Origin: Nocardioides massiliensis
GTDB lineage: Bacteria; Actinomycetota; Actinomycetes; Propionibacteriales; Nocardioidaceae
DNA length: 64,000 bases
Direction of reading: 5' to 3'
NCBI RefSeq assembly: GCF_030811215.1
Contig: NZ_JAUSQM010000001.1
Coordinates: 434,001 to 498,000 of the forward strand
Shown: piece after piece, positions 57,897-64,000 of the stretch
Layout: every line of letters starts with the position of its first letter
How positions within the stretch are numbered: the first letter of the stretch is position 1
The notes under the pieces: model-generated
Told to the model about the DNA's origin: nothing
Databases searched by the model: none
The model's input: only the letters and a program-made list of their open reading frames with translations
Position numbers and translations under genes: made by a program

Positions 57897-57951
57897 GGCC
57901 GGCCAAGCGGGGCGTGGATGATCGCGCGCCGTCGGGGCGTTCGCCCTGGTG

Positions 57952-58980
57952 ATGACTACCGTGCGCCTGTCCCTGCTCGACCGCACCCGCACGCGTGCCG
58001 GCGAGCCCGACTCGGCCGCGCTGCACCGCACGGTCGCCCGGGCACGCAACGTCGAGAGGCTCGGCTACGACCGGTTCTGGGTGGCGGAGCACCACGGCGT
58101 GCCCGGCGTCGCCAGCGGCAGTCCGGGCGTGCTGCTCGCGGCGGTCGGTGCGGCCACGGACCGGATCCGCATCGGCAGTGGCGGCGTGATGCTGCCCAAC
58201 CACGCGCCGCTGGTGGTCGCCGAGCAGTTCCTCATGCTCGAGGGGCTCCACCCCGGCCGGGTCGACCTCGGGGTCGGGCGGTCCCTGGGCTTCACGCCGG
58301 CAGTACGCCGCGCGCTGCGGGCCGGCTCGTCGGCCGCCGACCGGTTCGGCGACGACCTCGCGGAGCTGCGCGCCTTCCTGGCAGGCACCGGACCGATCAC
58401 CGCGCGACCCGCGGTCGACGTACCCCCACCGGTCTTCGTCCTGGCGATGCAGCGCGGTCTCGACTTCGCCGCCAGCGCAGGACTTCCAGCCGTCGTCGGC
58501 GGGCCGCTCCTGCACGACCCCGACGCCCTGCAGCGCTACCGCGAAGCAGCGGGCGACGGCGCCTACGTCGTCGCCAGCGCCGACATCATGGTCGCGGAGA
58601 GCGCCGACCGTGCCCGCGAGCTCCTGCTTCCCGAGGCCTGGGCGATGGTGCGCTCGCGGGAGACGGGCGCGTTCGCCCCGCTGGAGTCGATCGACACCGT
58701 CCTGGCGCACTCCCCCACGCCGCGCCAGCGCGAGCGCATCGAAGCCTGGCTCGCCAACGCCGTCTACGGCACTGCCGACCAGGTCGCCCAGCAGCTGCAC
58801 GTACTGCTCGAGCGGACCGGCGCCGACGAGATCATGGCCACCACCTCGACGTACGCCGACACCGACCGGGACGCGGCCGACGCGGCGCTGGCCGCCGTGA
58901 TGACGCAGGTGCGGGCGGGCGCGTCGCTCACTCCTCCCCGAACCGCTGGACCCGCAGCACCTCACCGGCGAGATCGGTGA
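57952..58980 (+). CDS. LLM-class flavin-dependent oxidoreductase
   Basis: 342-residue luciferase-like monooxygenase-family protein, TIM barrel with reduced FMN/F420. It has GYDRFWVAEHHGVPG, IRIGSGGVMLPNHAPLVVAEQF and HPGRVDLGVGRSLG, as in the alkanal monooxygenase-like group. The start could be GTG 57949, ATG 57952 or GTG 57961 (VRLSLLDRTR, closest to the family start). The last 53 nt overlap the convergent DUF1707 gene. Substrate and cofactor (FMN or F420) are not decided by sequence. Confidence 0.85.
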   Translation: MTTVRLSLLDRTRTRAGEPDSAALHRTVARARNVERLGYDRFWVAEHHGVPGVASGSPGVLLAAVGAATDRIRIGSGGVMLPNHAPLVVAEQFLMLEGLHPGRVDLGVGRSLGFTPAVRRALRAGSSAADRFGDDLAELRAFLAGTGPITARPAVDVPPPVFVLAMQRGLDFAASAGLPAVVGGPLLHDPDALQRYREAAGDGAYVVASADIMVAESADRARELLLPEAWAMVRSRETGAFAPLESIDTVLAHSPTPRQRERIEAWLANAVYGTADQVAQQLHVLLERTGADEIMATTSTYADTDRDAADAALAAVMTQVRAGASLTPPRTAGPAAPHRRDR

Positions 58981-59758
58981 AGAGGTAGCCGAGCTCGTCG
59001 TAGGCGTTGACGACCTGGATGCGCACCACCGCCTGGTCCTCGTAGCTCGGGTGCTCGATCCAGACGCTGACTTCCTCGGGATCCTCCACGCCGACCTCGG
59101 CCTCGGCACGGCGCATGTTGGCCTCGATCCGATCGATGTCGACGTCGGCCAGGTCGACCCGGGCAAACCGGCCCTGCGCCGTCCGTGCCTCCACGACCTG
59201 CCGGAAGCGACCCTCCTCGTCGCCGTCGTTCCACCGCCACTCCTCGTAGCGCTCGCGACCGTCGTCGGTGGGCACGTAGGCGACCACGGCCTCGGGTGAG
59301 AACGTCAGCCGGTAGGTCTCGGTAGTGGCGAACTGCTCCTCGTAGGCGTCCCGGACCCCGTGCAGCGAGCTGGTGCTGATCGTGAAGCTGATCGGGGCGC
59401 CGGCGGACGGCTCGTCCGCACGGTCGGCCAGCACTCCACTGATCGTCGCGACCACCAGCACCGCCGCGCAGCCGCCCAAGAACAGCTTGGCCCGGAGCGG
59501 GAGCGGTGTGGTGTCCCGGCGGACCGGCCGCGGGGACTTGCCGCGCGCGGCAGCGGCCGGCTGCGCCGGCCCGCTCTGCCCGGGGTGCTGCAGGTCCTGG
59601 GTCAGCGCTCGCAGCTGGCCCAGCGTCGTGGCCTGCAGCGCGGCCTCGATGCGGTTCTCGCGCACGATCTCGCCGAGCTGGCCGTCGGCGTACGCCGCGT
59701 TGATGATGTCGATCGCCCGGTCACGGTCTGCCGTCCGGGCTCTGGTACGGGCGCCCAT
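58928..59758 (-). CDS. DUF1707 / SHOCT-like membrane-anchored protein
   Basis: 276-residue protein. The N-terminal 60 residues are a DUF1707 domain (RDRAIDIINAAYADGQLGEIVRENRIEAALQATTLGQLRALTQDL). A proline/basic linker and one membrane helix (AKLFLGGCAAVLVVATISGVLA) follow, then an extracytoplasmic beta-rich domain of about 150 residues with no match I recognise. The minus-strand TACCCT sits 6 nt before the ATG, so it is probably leaderless. The stop lies inside the 3' end of the monooxygenase gene. Confidence 0.75.
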   Translation of the reverse strand: MGARTRARTADRDRAIDIINAAYADGQLGEIVRENRIEAALQATTLGQLRALTQDLQHPGQSGPAQPAAAARGKSPRPVRRDTTPLPLRAKLFLGGCAAVLVVATISGVLADRADEPSAGAPISFTISTSSLHGVRDAYEEQFATTETYRLTFSPEAVVAYVPTDDGRERYEEWRWNDGDEEGRFRQVVEARTAQGRFARVDLADVDIDRIEANMRRAEAEVGVEDPEEVSVWIEHPSYEDQAVVRIQVVNAYDELGYLFTDLAGEVLRVQRFGEE

Positions 59759-59764
59759 AAACTC

Positions 59765-59770
59765 AGGGTA
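59765..59770 (-). promoter_or_regulatory. -10 element TACCCT, leaderless arrangement
   Basis: The minus strand reads TACCCT, 6 nt, then the ATG of the DUF1707 gene. It is the same hexamer as for the DUF4229 gene. Confidence 0.5.
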
Positions 59771-59803
59771 GGGCGAGTCCGCCGGCGCGACCCCGCCTTG
59801 GGA

Positions 59804-60685
59804 CTACAGGTAGCGACCGCAGTGCGGCCAGGGCTGCCGGCCGCGCTGCTTGTAGAGCAGCTTCGCGCGGTAGGTCTGCTCGGCGGGAGCAACGCGAGAC
59901 GGGACGCCTCGGCCCCCGACGGACCGCCAGGTGCTGAGGTCGAACTGGTAGAGGCCGTGGTAGCCGGCCGGGTTCACCGCGCGCGGGTTGCCCGAGGACT
60001 CGCAGTGCGCGAGCGCACGCCAGTTCAACCGGTCGGCGCCCGGCACGGACCGAGCAGCCGTGCCCACCAGGACGCGACGCGGCTTCGGGCGCCGCACCAC
60101 CTTCCCGGTCCGCTTCTTCTGCACCACCGTGGCGTTGTGCATCTTGACGGTGACCTTCACGCGTCGCACGCCCGGGCGACCGGGGCGCGCCACCTTGCGG
60201 ACACCGGGACGCAGCTGCGCCGTCTTCACGCGCACGGTGCCGGGTGCGATGCGGTGCTGCCTCACACGGGTGCGCGTGCTGACGCGCACGACCCGGATCG
60301 TGTCGCCGTCGCGCACCCGCCGCTTGTCGCGCTCGCGGACCACCGTGCCGTTGCGGTGGACGCGCACGAGGTCGGCGTCGCGCACCTGCACACCCGCCTC
60401 GCGCAGCACGCGGGTGGCCCAGACGCGGTTGGTGTGGACGATGCGTACGTCGCGCGTCCCGACGCGCAGCCGCACCCGCTTGGCGGGCTTCGCAGCCGGA
60501 GTGGACACCAGGGCGTCGGCGTCGGTGGACCCGTCGCGGGACTCGACAGCTGGCGCCGGGGGCGCGGTCGTGCTGTCCTCTGCGCTGTCAGCAGCACTCG
60601 CTGGAGCGAGGGCGAGCGCTGTCGCCGTGGCGGTCACGGTGGTGGCGACGACGACGAGACCGCGTCGTACCTGGTGGCGGAACAT
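59804..60685 (-). CDS. RpfB-type resuscitation-promoting factor
   Basis: 293-residue secreted peptidoglycan-active enzyme. A signal peptide (about 1-35) precedes one DUF348 ubiquitin-like domain (about 70-125), a G5 domain (about 135-195) and the Rpf transglycosylase domain (about 215-293) with catalytic Glu229 in ALAHCESSGNPRAVN and the YQFDLSTWRSVGG segment. Classical RpfB has three DUF348 copies, so this is a short form. The Rpf domain cleaves glycan strands and wakes dormant cells. ATG at 60685 is set by GAGGTG 7 nt upstream. The leader is about 300 nt. Confidence 0.88.
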   Translation of the reverse strand: MFRHQVRRGLVVVATTVTATATALALAPASAADSAEDSTTAPPAPAVESRDGSTDADALVSTPAAKPAKRVRLRVGTRDVRIVHTNRVWATRVLREAGVQVRDADLVRVHRNGTVVRERDKRRVRDGDTIRVVRVSTRTRVRQHRIAPGTVRVKTAQLRPGVRKVARPGRPGVRRVKVTVKMHNATVVQKKRTGKVVRRPKPRRVLVGTAARSVPGADRLNWRALAHCESSGNPRAVNPAGYHGLYQFDLSTWRSVGGRGVPSRVAPAEQTYRAKLLYKQRGRQPWPHCGRYL

Positions 60686-60994
60686 GGAAGAACACCTCAA
60701 TGAGCTCGACAGGGAGCCGCGACATCGCGGCCGATGGCCTGCGACTCATCACGGGAGTCGCGGCGGTCCAGGCACCACCCGGCGGGAAGTGACCCCCGCG
60801 CGCGTCCGGTGGCCCTCGCGGGAGGTTTGAACCTCCGCCAACGTAACGAACCCACGCAAATAGGGCGCTCAACCGTCCGGCACGGCCGCTGACCTCCACG
60901 CATGCCGGCACCGAGCGTCCCGTTAGGCTCCCGCCGTACGAGTGCCGCTCGGCGAGTCCTCCCACTGATCCTCCGCGAGCAGCCTTCGCACACC
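60686..60994 (-). promoter_or_regulatory. long leader of the rpf gene, no gene inside
   Basis: No coding frame is credible here. Hairpins or palindromes are visible: GCGACTC (60741-60747) with GAGTCGC (60755-60761), CCGCGA/TCGCGG (60717-60730) and GGAGGTT/AACCTCC (60821-60836). TAGGCT at 60924-60929 may be the -10 of the tRNA gene on the plus strand. I looked for the GTCAGCTAAC core of the c-di-AMP riboswitch common before rpf genes and did not find it. Confidence 0.5.
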
Positions 60995-61067
60995 GGGCCT
61001 CTAGCTCAATTGGCAGAGCAGCGGACTTTTAATCCGCGGGTTGTGGGTTCGAGTCCCACGGGGCCCA
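60995..61067 (+). tRNA. tRNA-Lys (anticodon UUU)
   Basis: Standard cloverleaf of 73 nt: acceptor GGGCCTC paired with GGGGCCC (one G-U), D-arm GCTC/GAGC, anticodon stem GCGGA/TCCGC around loop CTTTTAA with anticodon TTT (61028-61030), and a T-arm with TTCGAGT. The CCA end is not encoded; ACC follows. Confidence 0.97.
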
Positions 61068-61140
61068 CCCGGTGACCTGACGTGGGACGCTCACCCGCCG
61101 CATGGCGTTCGCCCGCTGCGCTCCCTGCACCCGGCGGCCC

Positions 61141-61602
61141 TCACCGCTGATCCGTTTGCAGCGGACCGAGGAGCCTTCGCGCGCCGGCCCCCTCCCGCCC
61201 CAGCGCATCTCCGGGGTTCGCAAGGGCGCACTGACGCAGGGACAGACACCCGCAGCCGATGCAACTGGTGAAGTCATCGCGCAGCTGCTCCAAGTGCCTG
61301 ATCCGGTCCTCGAGTTCAGTGCGCCAGGCCCCAGAGAGCCGCTGCCAGTCGCGACGGCTGGGCGTACGGCCGCCAGGCAAGCGCTCCAGCTCCTCCCGGA
61401 CGCGTACCAACGGAATGCCGACGCGTTGCGCGACCCGCACGAACGCCAGTCGACGCAACACGTCCCTGGGATAGCGCCGCTGGTTGCCAGCCGTTCGGAT
61501 GCTCGAGATCAGACCCTGGCGTTCATAGAAATGCAGCGCGGAGATCGCTATCCCGGCCCGCATGGACACCTCCCCCGGCGTGAGCATCGGAGCTGCCGGC
61601 AT
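61141..61602 (-). CDS. soxR: redox-sensitive transcriptional activator SoxR
   Basis: 153-residue MerR-family regulator. The winged helix-turn-helix is at about 10-60 (ISALHFYERQGLISSIRTAGNQRRYPRD), the dimer helix follows, and the [2Fe-2S] ligands are the CX2CXCX5C set in CIGCGCLSLRQC (Cys114, 117, 119, 125). Oxidation by redox-cycling compounds activates it. The ATG has GGGGAGG 7 nt upstream. It is divergent from a RidA gene across a SoxR operator, so it likely controls that gene. Confidence 0.94.
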   Translation of the reverse strand: MPAAPMLTPGEVSMRAGIAISALHFYERQGLISSIRTAGNQRRYPRDVLRRLAFVRVAQRVGIPLVRVREELERLPGGRTPSRRDWQRLSGAWRTELEDRIRHLEQLRDDFTSCIGCGCLSLRQCALANPGDALGREGAGARRLLGPLQTDQR

Positions 61603-61616
61603 GACGCAACCTCCCC

Positions 61617-61647
61617 TTGATCTCAACCATTGTTGAGGTTCTAGCGT
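61617..61647 (+). promoter_or_regulatory. SoxR-dependent promoter with operator in a 19-bp spacer
   Basis: -35 TTGATC (61617-61622) and -10 TAGCGT (61642-61647) are separated by 19 bp, the long spacer typical of MerR-family promoters. Within it lies the dyad CTCAAC-CATT-GTTGAG (61622-61637), matching the CCTCAA/TTGAGG SoxR box. It points toward the RidA gene at 61688. Confidence 0.72.
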
Positions 61648-61687
61648 GCCATGGAACCCGCAACCACCGAGCCTGAGAGGCAATCTT

Positions 61688-62083
61688 GTGAGTGGTAAGA
61701 CAAGCGTCAACCCGTTCTCCTGGCACTACGCCGACGACCAGGGCGTGCTGGTTCAGTCCCCGACCTCGTGGCTCTTCGTGTCCGGCCAGACAGCCATGTC
61801 CGACGAGGGGGAACCGCAACACCCTGGGGACCTGCGCGCTCAGACCGAGCTCTCCCTCGCCAACGTCAAGACCGTCCTGCGTGCCGCCGGGATGAGTCTC
61901 GCCGACGTCGTGCAGCTCAACACCCACGTCCTCGACGTCGACCGGTTCCGGGTCGAGGCCGCCGACGTGTTCGAGCGTGAGTTCACCGCCGCAGGCGTGA
62001 GCCCGCCCGGCGTCCTCTCCCAGGTGGTCAAGCTCGGCCATCCAGCACTCGTGGTCGAGATCGACGCCATCGCCGTGCGGTGA
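61688..62083 (+). CDS. RidA family protein
   Basis: 131-residue RidA/YjgF-like protein (reactive enamine/imine deaminase fold). Family segments are SWLFVSGQTAMSDEGE, LSLANVKTVLRAAGMSLADVVQLNTHVLDVDRF and GHPALVVEIDAIAVR. The usual catalytic Arg of archetypal RidA is not obvious, so it may belong to a divergent subfamily. GTG start with GAGAGG 6 nt upstream; an upstream in-frame start lies over the SoxR-dependent -10 and is rejected. Probably induced by SoxR. Confidence 0.85.
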   Translation: MSGKTSVNPFSWHYADDQGVLVQSPTSWLFVSGQTAMSDEGEPQHPGDLRAQTELSLANVKTVLRAAGMSLADVVQLNTHVLDVDRFRVEAADVFEREFTAAGVSPPGVLSQVVKLGHPALVVEIDAIAVR

Positions 62084-62198
62084 CCCTGTGGCGCCGATTG
62101 CCCGGACCGCACGCAACTGCTCCCACCGAACCGCCTGACTCGCCTCCCCAGGTCTGCCACGCCGATAGTGTGGGAACGAGGCGAGGGGAGGTGGGGCG

Positions 62199-64000
62199 AT
62201 GGACCACGCGGACGACTTGTACCTGCAGATCGTCGAGAGCTCCACCGACGGTTTCTGGGTCATCGATGCCGACGGCGTCACCCGCTTCGCCAGCGCACGC
62301 CTCGGCGAGATCCTCGGCCGCGATCCCGCCGCCATGGTGGGGACGCCGATGAGCGACTACCTCGACACCGCGGGTCAGCGGCAGTTCGCCGAGCACATCG
62401 CCGAGGTGCGGGCCGGACGCCTCAACCAGAGCGAGGTCGAGTGTTGCTTCCTCCGCGGTGACGGCGGCCGGGTCTGGGTCACGCTCGCCGAGTCCAGGCT
62501 CAACACCGAGGACGCGGCACCCCTCTATCTGCATCGCATCACCGACAGCACCGCGCAGCGCGAGCTGCTCGACGAGGTCAGCCACAGCCGGGCGCAGCTG
62601 GCCGAGGCCCAGCGCATCGGCAAGATCGGCGACTTCGTGTGGCGTCCGCTGGAAGGGCACGCGCAGTGGTCGGAGGAGCTGTACCGGATCTTCCGGCTCC
62701 CGCAGGGCCGCCCTCCGGCCGACTGGGCGGGCTTCCTCGAGCTGATCGATCCCCGCGACCGCGACGTCGTGAACGCGTCGGTGCGCGGCTTCGCCGGGGG
62801 CAGCGCCGAGACGCACGTCGCCTGGAACGGGCGACTGAACACCGGCGACCCCACCGACGTCGTGTGGCTGCGGGGACGCGGCCTCTTCGAGCGCGACGCC
62901 GAGGGTCGAATCGCCGTCGTGCGCGGCACGGTCCAGGACCAGACGGTTGAGCGCGAGACCGAGGACGCGCTGCGCGACTCCCTGCGCCAGAACACCCTCC
63001 TGCAGGCGCTGACCAGCGCGTCCAACCAGGCCGAGACGCTCGAGGACGTCCTGGTGATCTCCAAGCTCGCGATCACCGACTACGAGGACTGGTACCGCGC
63101 CCGCGCTTTCGAGCCCGACCCCGAGGCGCCGTACGGCGTGCGGCCGGCGTACGTCCAGGACACCGACGCGGCCGAGGACGCCGCGCTCACTCCCGCCCAG
63201 GTCGAGCAGGAGCTACGCATCGCGCGCAAGGCCGCGGAGGTGCGCGAGCTCGTGTGGGACGAGAGCGTGCACGACCGCCCGCTCATCGCCTTCCCGGTGC
63301 TGCTCGACGGCGAGATCATCACGATCATCGTGCTGACCGCCCTCGACCCCTTCCTGCGGCACTCGATGATCGCCGACATGGTCGCCCAGATCTCGGCACA
63401 GCTTGCCCGGGTGGCCGAGCGCGAGCGGTTGATCGTCGAGCTGTCCCAGGCGCGCGACGACGCGATGGCGGCCTCGCGGCAGAAGTCGGAGTTCCTGGCG
63501 ACGATGAGCCACGAGATCCGTACGCCGATGAACGGTGTGGTCGGCCTCAACGACCTGCTACTGCAGACCCGGCTGGACGCAGAGCAGCGGCGGCTCGCCG
63601 AGGGCGTCCAGGGCGCCGGTCAGGCGCTGCTGCGGATCATCGACGACATCCTCGACTTCTCCAAGATCGAGGCCGGCAAGCTCGAGCTGTCGACCGAGAC
63701 GTTCTCGATCGAGCAGGTCCTCGACCGGGTGCTGGCGATCTTCGGACCCGGTGCCACCGCGAAGGGCATCACCCTCACCGCCCAAACCGAGCCCGACGTA
63801 CCCACGGTCCTGCGCGGCGACGGCTACCGGCTCGGCCAGGTCGTGAGCAACCTCGTGTCGAACGCCGTCCGCTTCACCCACGAGGGCAGCGTCGCGGTGC
63901 ACGTACGGCGCGACGGCGCGCCCCGCCCCGACGGCAGGCACTGCCTGAGGTTCGAGGTGCGCGACACCGGCATCGGCATCGAGCCCTCCGCCCAGGCGGC
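62199..64000 (+). CDS. PAS-containing sensor histidine kinase, truncated by window end
   Basis: At least 600 residues, open to the window edge. No membrane helix is seen, so it is cytosolic. A PAS domain (about 1-115), a second PAS/PAC region (about 135-250) and a GAF-like region (about 260-400) precede HisKA with MSHEIRTPMNG (phospho-acceptor His438), N-box GYRLGQVVSNLVSNAVRFTHEG and G1 DTGIGIEP. This order fits hybrid kinases that end in receiver domains, but that part is beyond the window. ATG has GAGGGGAGG about 8 nt upstream. The ligand is unknown. No divergent regulator is near. Confidence 0.85.
   Translation, partial: MDHADDLYLQIVESSTDGFWVIDADGVTRFASARLGEILGRDPAAMVGTPMSDYLDTAGQRQFAEHIAEVRAGRLNQSEVECCFLRGDGGRVWVTLAESRLNTEDAAPLYLHRITDSTAQRELLDEVSHSRAQLAEAQRIGKIGDFVWRPLEGHAQWSEELYRIFRLPQGRPPADWAGFLELIDPRDRDVVNASVRGFAGGSAETHVAWNGRLNTGDPTDVVWLRGRGLFERDAEGRIAVVRGTVQDQTVERETEDALRDSLRQNTLLQALTSASNQAETLEDVLVISKLAITDYEDWYRARAFEPDPEAPYGVRPAYVQDTDAAEDAALTPAQVEQELRIARKAAEVRELVWDESVHDRPLIAFPVLLDGEIITIIVLTALDPFLRHSMIADMVAQISAQLARVAERERLIVELSQARDDAMAASRQKSEFLATMSHEIRTPMNGVVGLNDLLLQTRLDAEQRRLAEGVQGAGQALLRIIDDILDFSKIEAGKLELSTETFSIEQVLDRVLAIFGPGATAKGITLTAQTEPDVPTVLRGDGYRLGQVVSNLVSNAVRFTHEGSVAVHVRRDGAPRPDGRHCLRFEVRDTGIGIEPSAQA

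Noticed and set aside
60686-60994. c-di-AMP (ydaO) riboswitch before rpf
   Set aside because: The conserved GTCAGCTAAC core and GGGGTGAA-like segments are absent.

Overview
The window is high-GC DNA (about 70 percent by eye) from an actinomycete, most likely a member of the Nocardioidaceae (Nocardioides-like). The evidence is CarD, a mycothiol glycosyltransferase (MshA), SenX3/RegX3/PhoU, an LpqE-like lipoprotein, an RpfB-type resuscitation factor, a complete nuoA-N complex I, the classical menaquinone genes, many GTG starts, 4-nt GTGA/ATGA overlaps and many leaderless promoters. I see no transposase, integrase, prophage, CRISPR array or defence island. It reads as chromosomal core with some lineage-specific genes.

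Layout. 1-5.4 kb: alpha/beta hydrolase behind a 13-bp-arm palindrome, a siderophore-interacting protein under an iron box, CarD, a UbiA-family membrane protein, an LpqE-like lipoprotein and phosphoglycerate mutase, then a gene-free stretch built around an 84-nt imperfect inverted repeat. 5.4-12.2 kb: phosphate control (phoU, PHO box, senX3-regX3), a DMT transporter, a serine hydrolase, ybjN and mshA. 12.3-25 kb: SDR enzymes, a translationally coupled set (NAD(P)-binding protein, CPBP protease, sirtuin, TspO-like protein), ygfZ, a tyrosine phosphatase, typA, an ArsC-like protein, a run of secreted or lipid-anchored proteins, and rarD. 24.9-42.7 kb: a long reverse-strand block running menG, then nuoA to nuoN, then a polyprenyl diphosphate synthase, with a Rex-like operator in front of nuoA. 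42.8-53.3 kb: menF, then menD-menC-menE and menA with a coupled acyl-CoA thioesterase, interleaved with a nuclease-fold protein, a BEM46-like hydrolase, a mini DivIVA protein and a metallo-hydrolase. 53.3-64 kb: a Tat-exported DUF1501 protein coupled to DUF1800, a membrane protein with a 70-residue Glu-Pro repeat, a luciferase-like monooxygenase, a DUF1707-type protein, RpfB, tRNA-Lys, soxR with its operator and a RidA protein, and a PAS histidine kinase cut by the window edge.

The main theme is menaquinone respiration. Complex I reduces menaquinone, and the window supplies chorismate to OSB-CoA chemistry (MenF, MenD, MenC, MenE), the side chain (polyprenyl synthase), prenylation (MenA) and methylation (MenG). 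MenB and MenH are not in the window. The DHNA-CoA thioesterase step could be filled by the double-hotdog protein whose start overlaps the menA stop. Redox and nutrient control is visible in the DNA: Rex (NADH/NAD), IdeR/DtxR (iron), RegX3/PhoP (phosphate) and SoxR (redox stress) sites can all be read from sequence.

Two genome-scale signatures stand out. Nine or so genes have a TANNNT hexamer 6-8 nt before an ATG/GTG start, which fits leaderless mRNAs. The palindrome GGCGTACGCC is far more frequent than base composition predicts.
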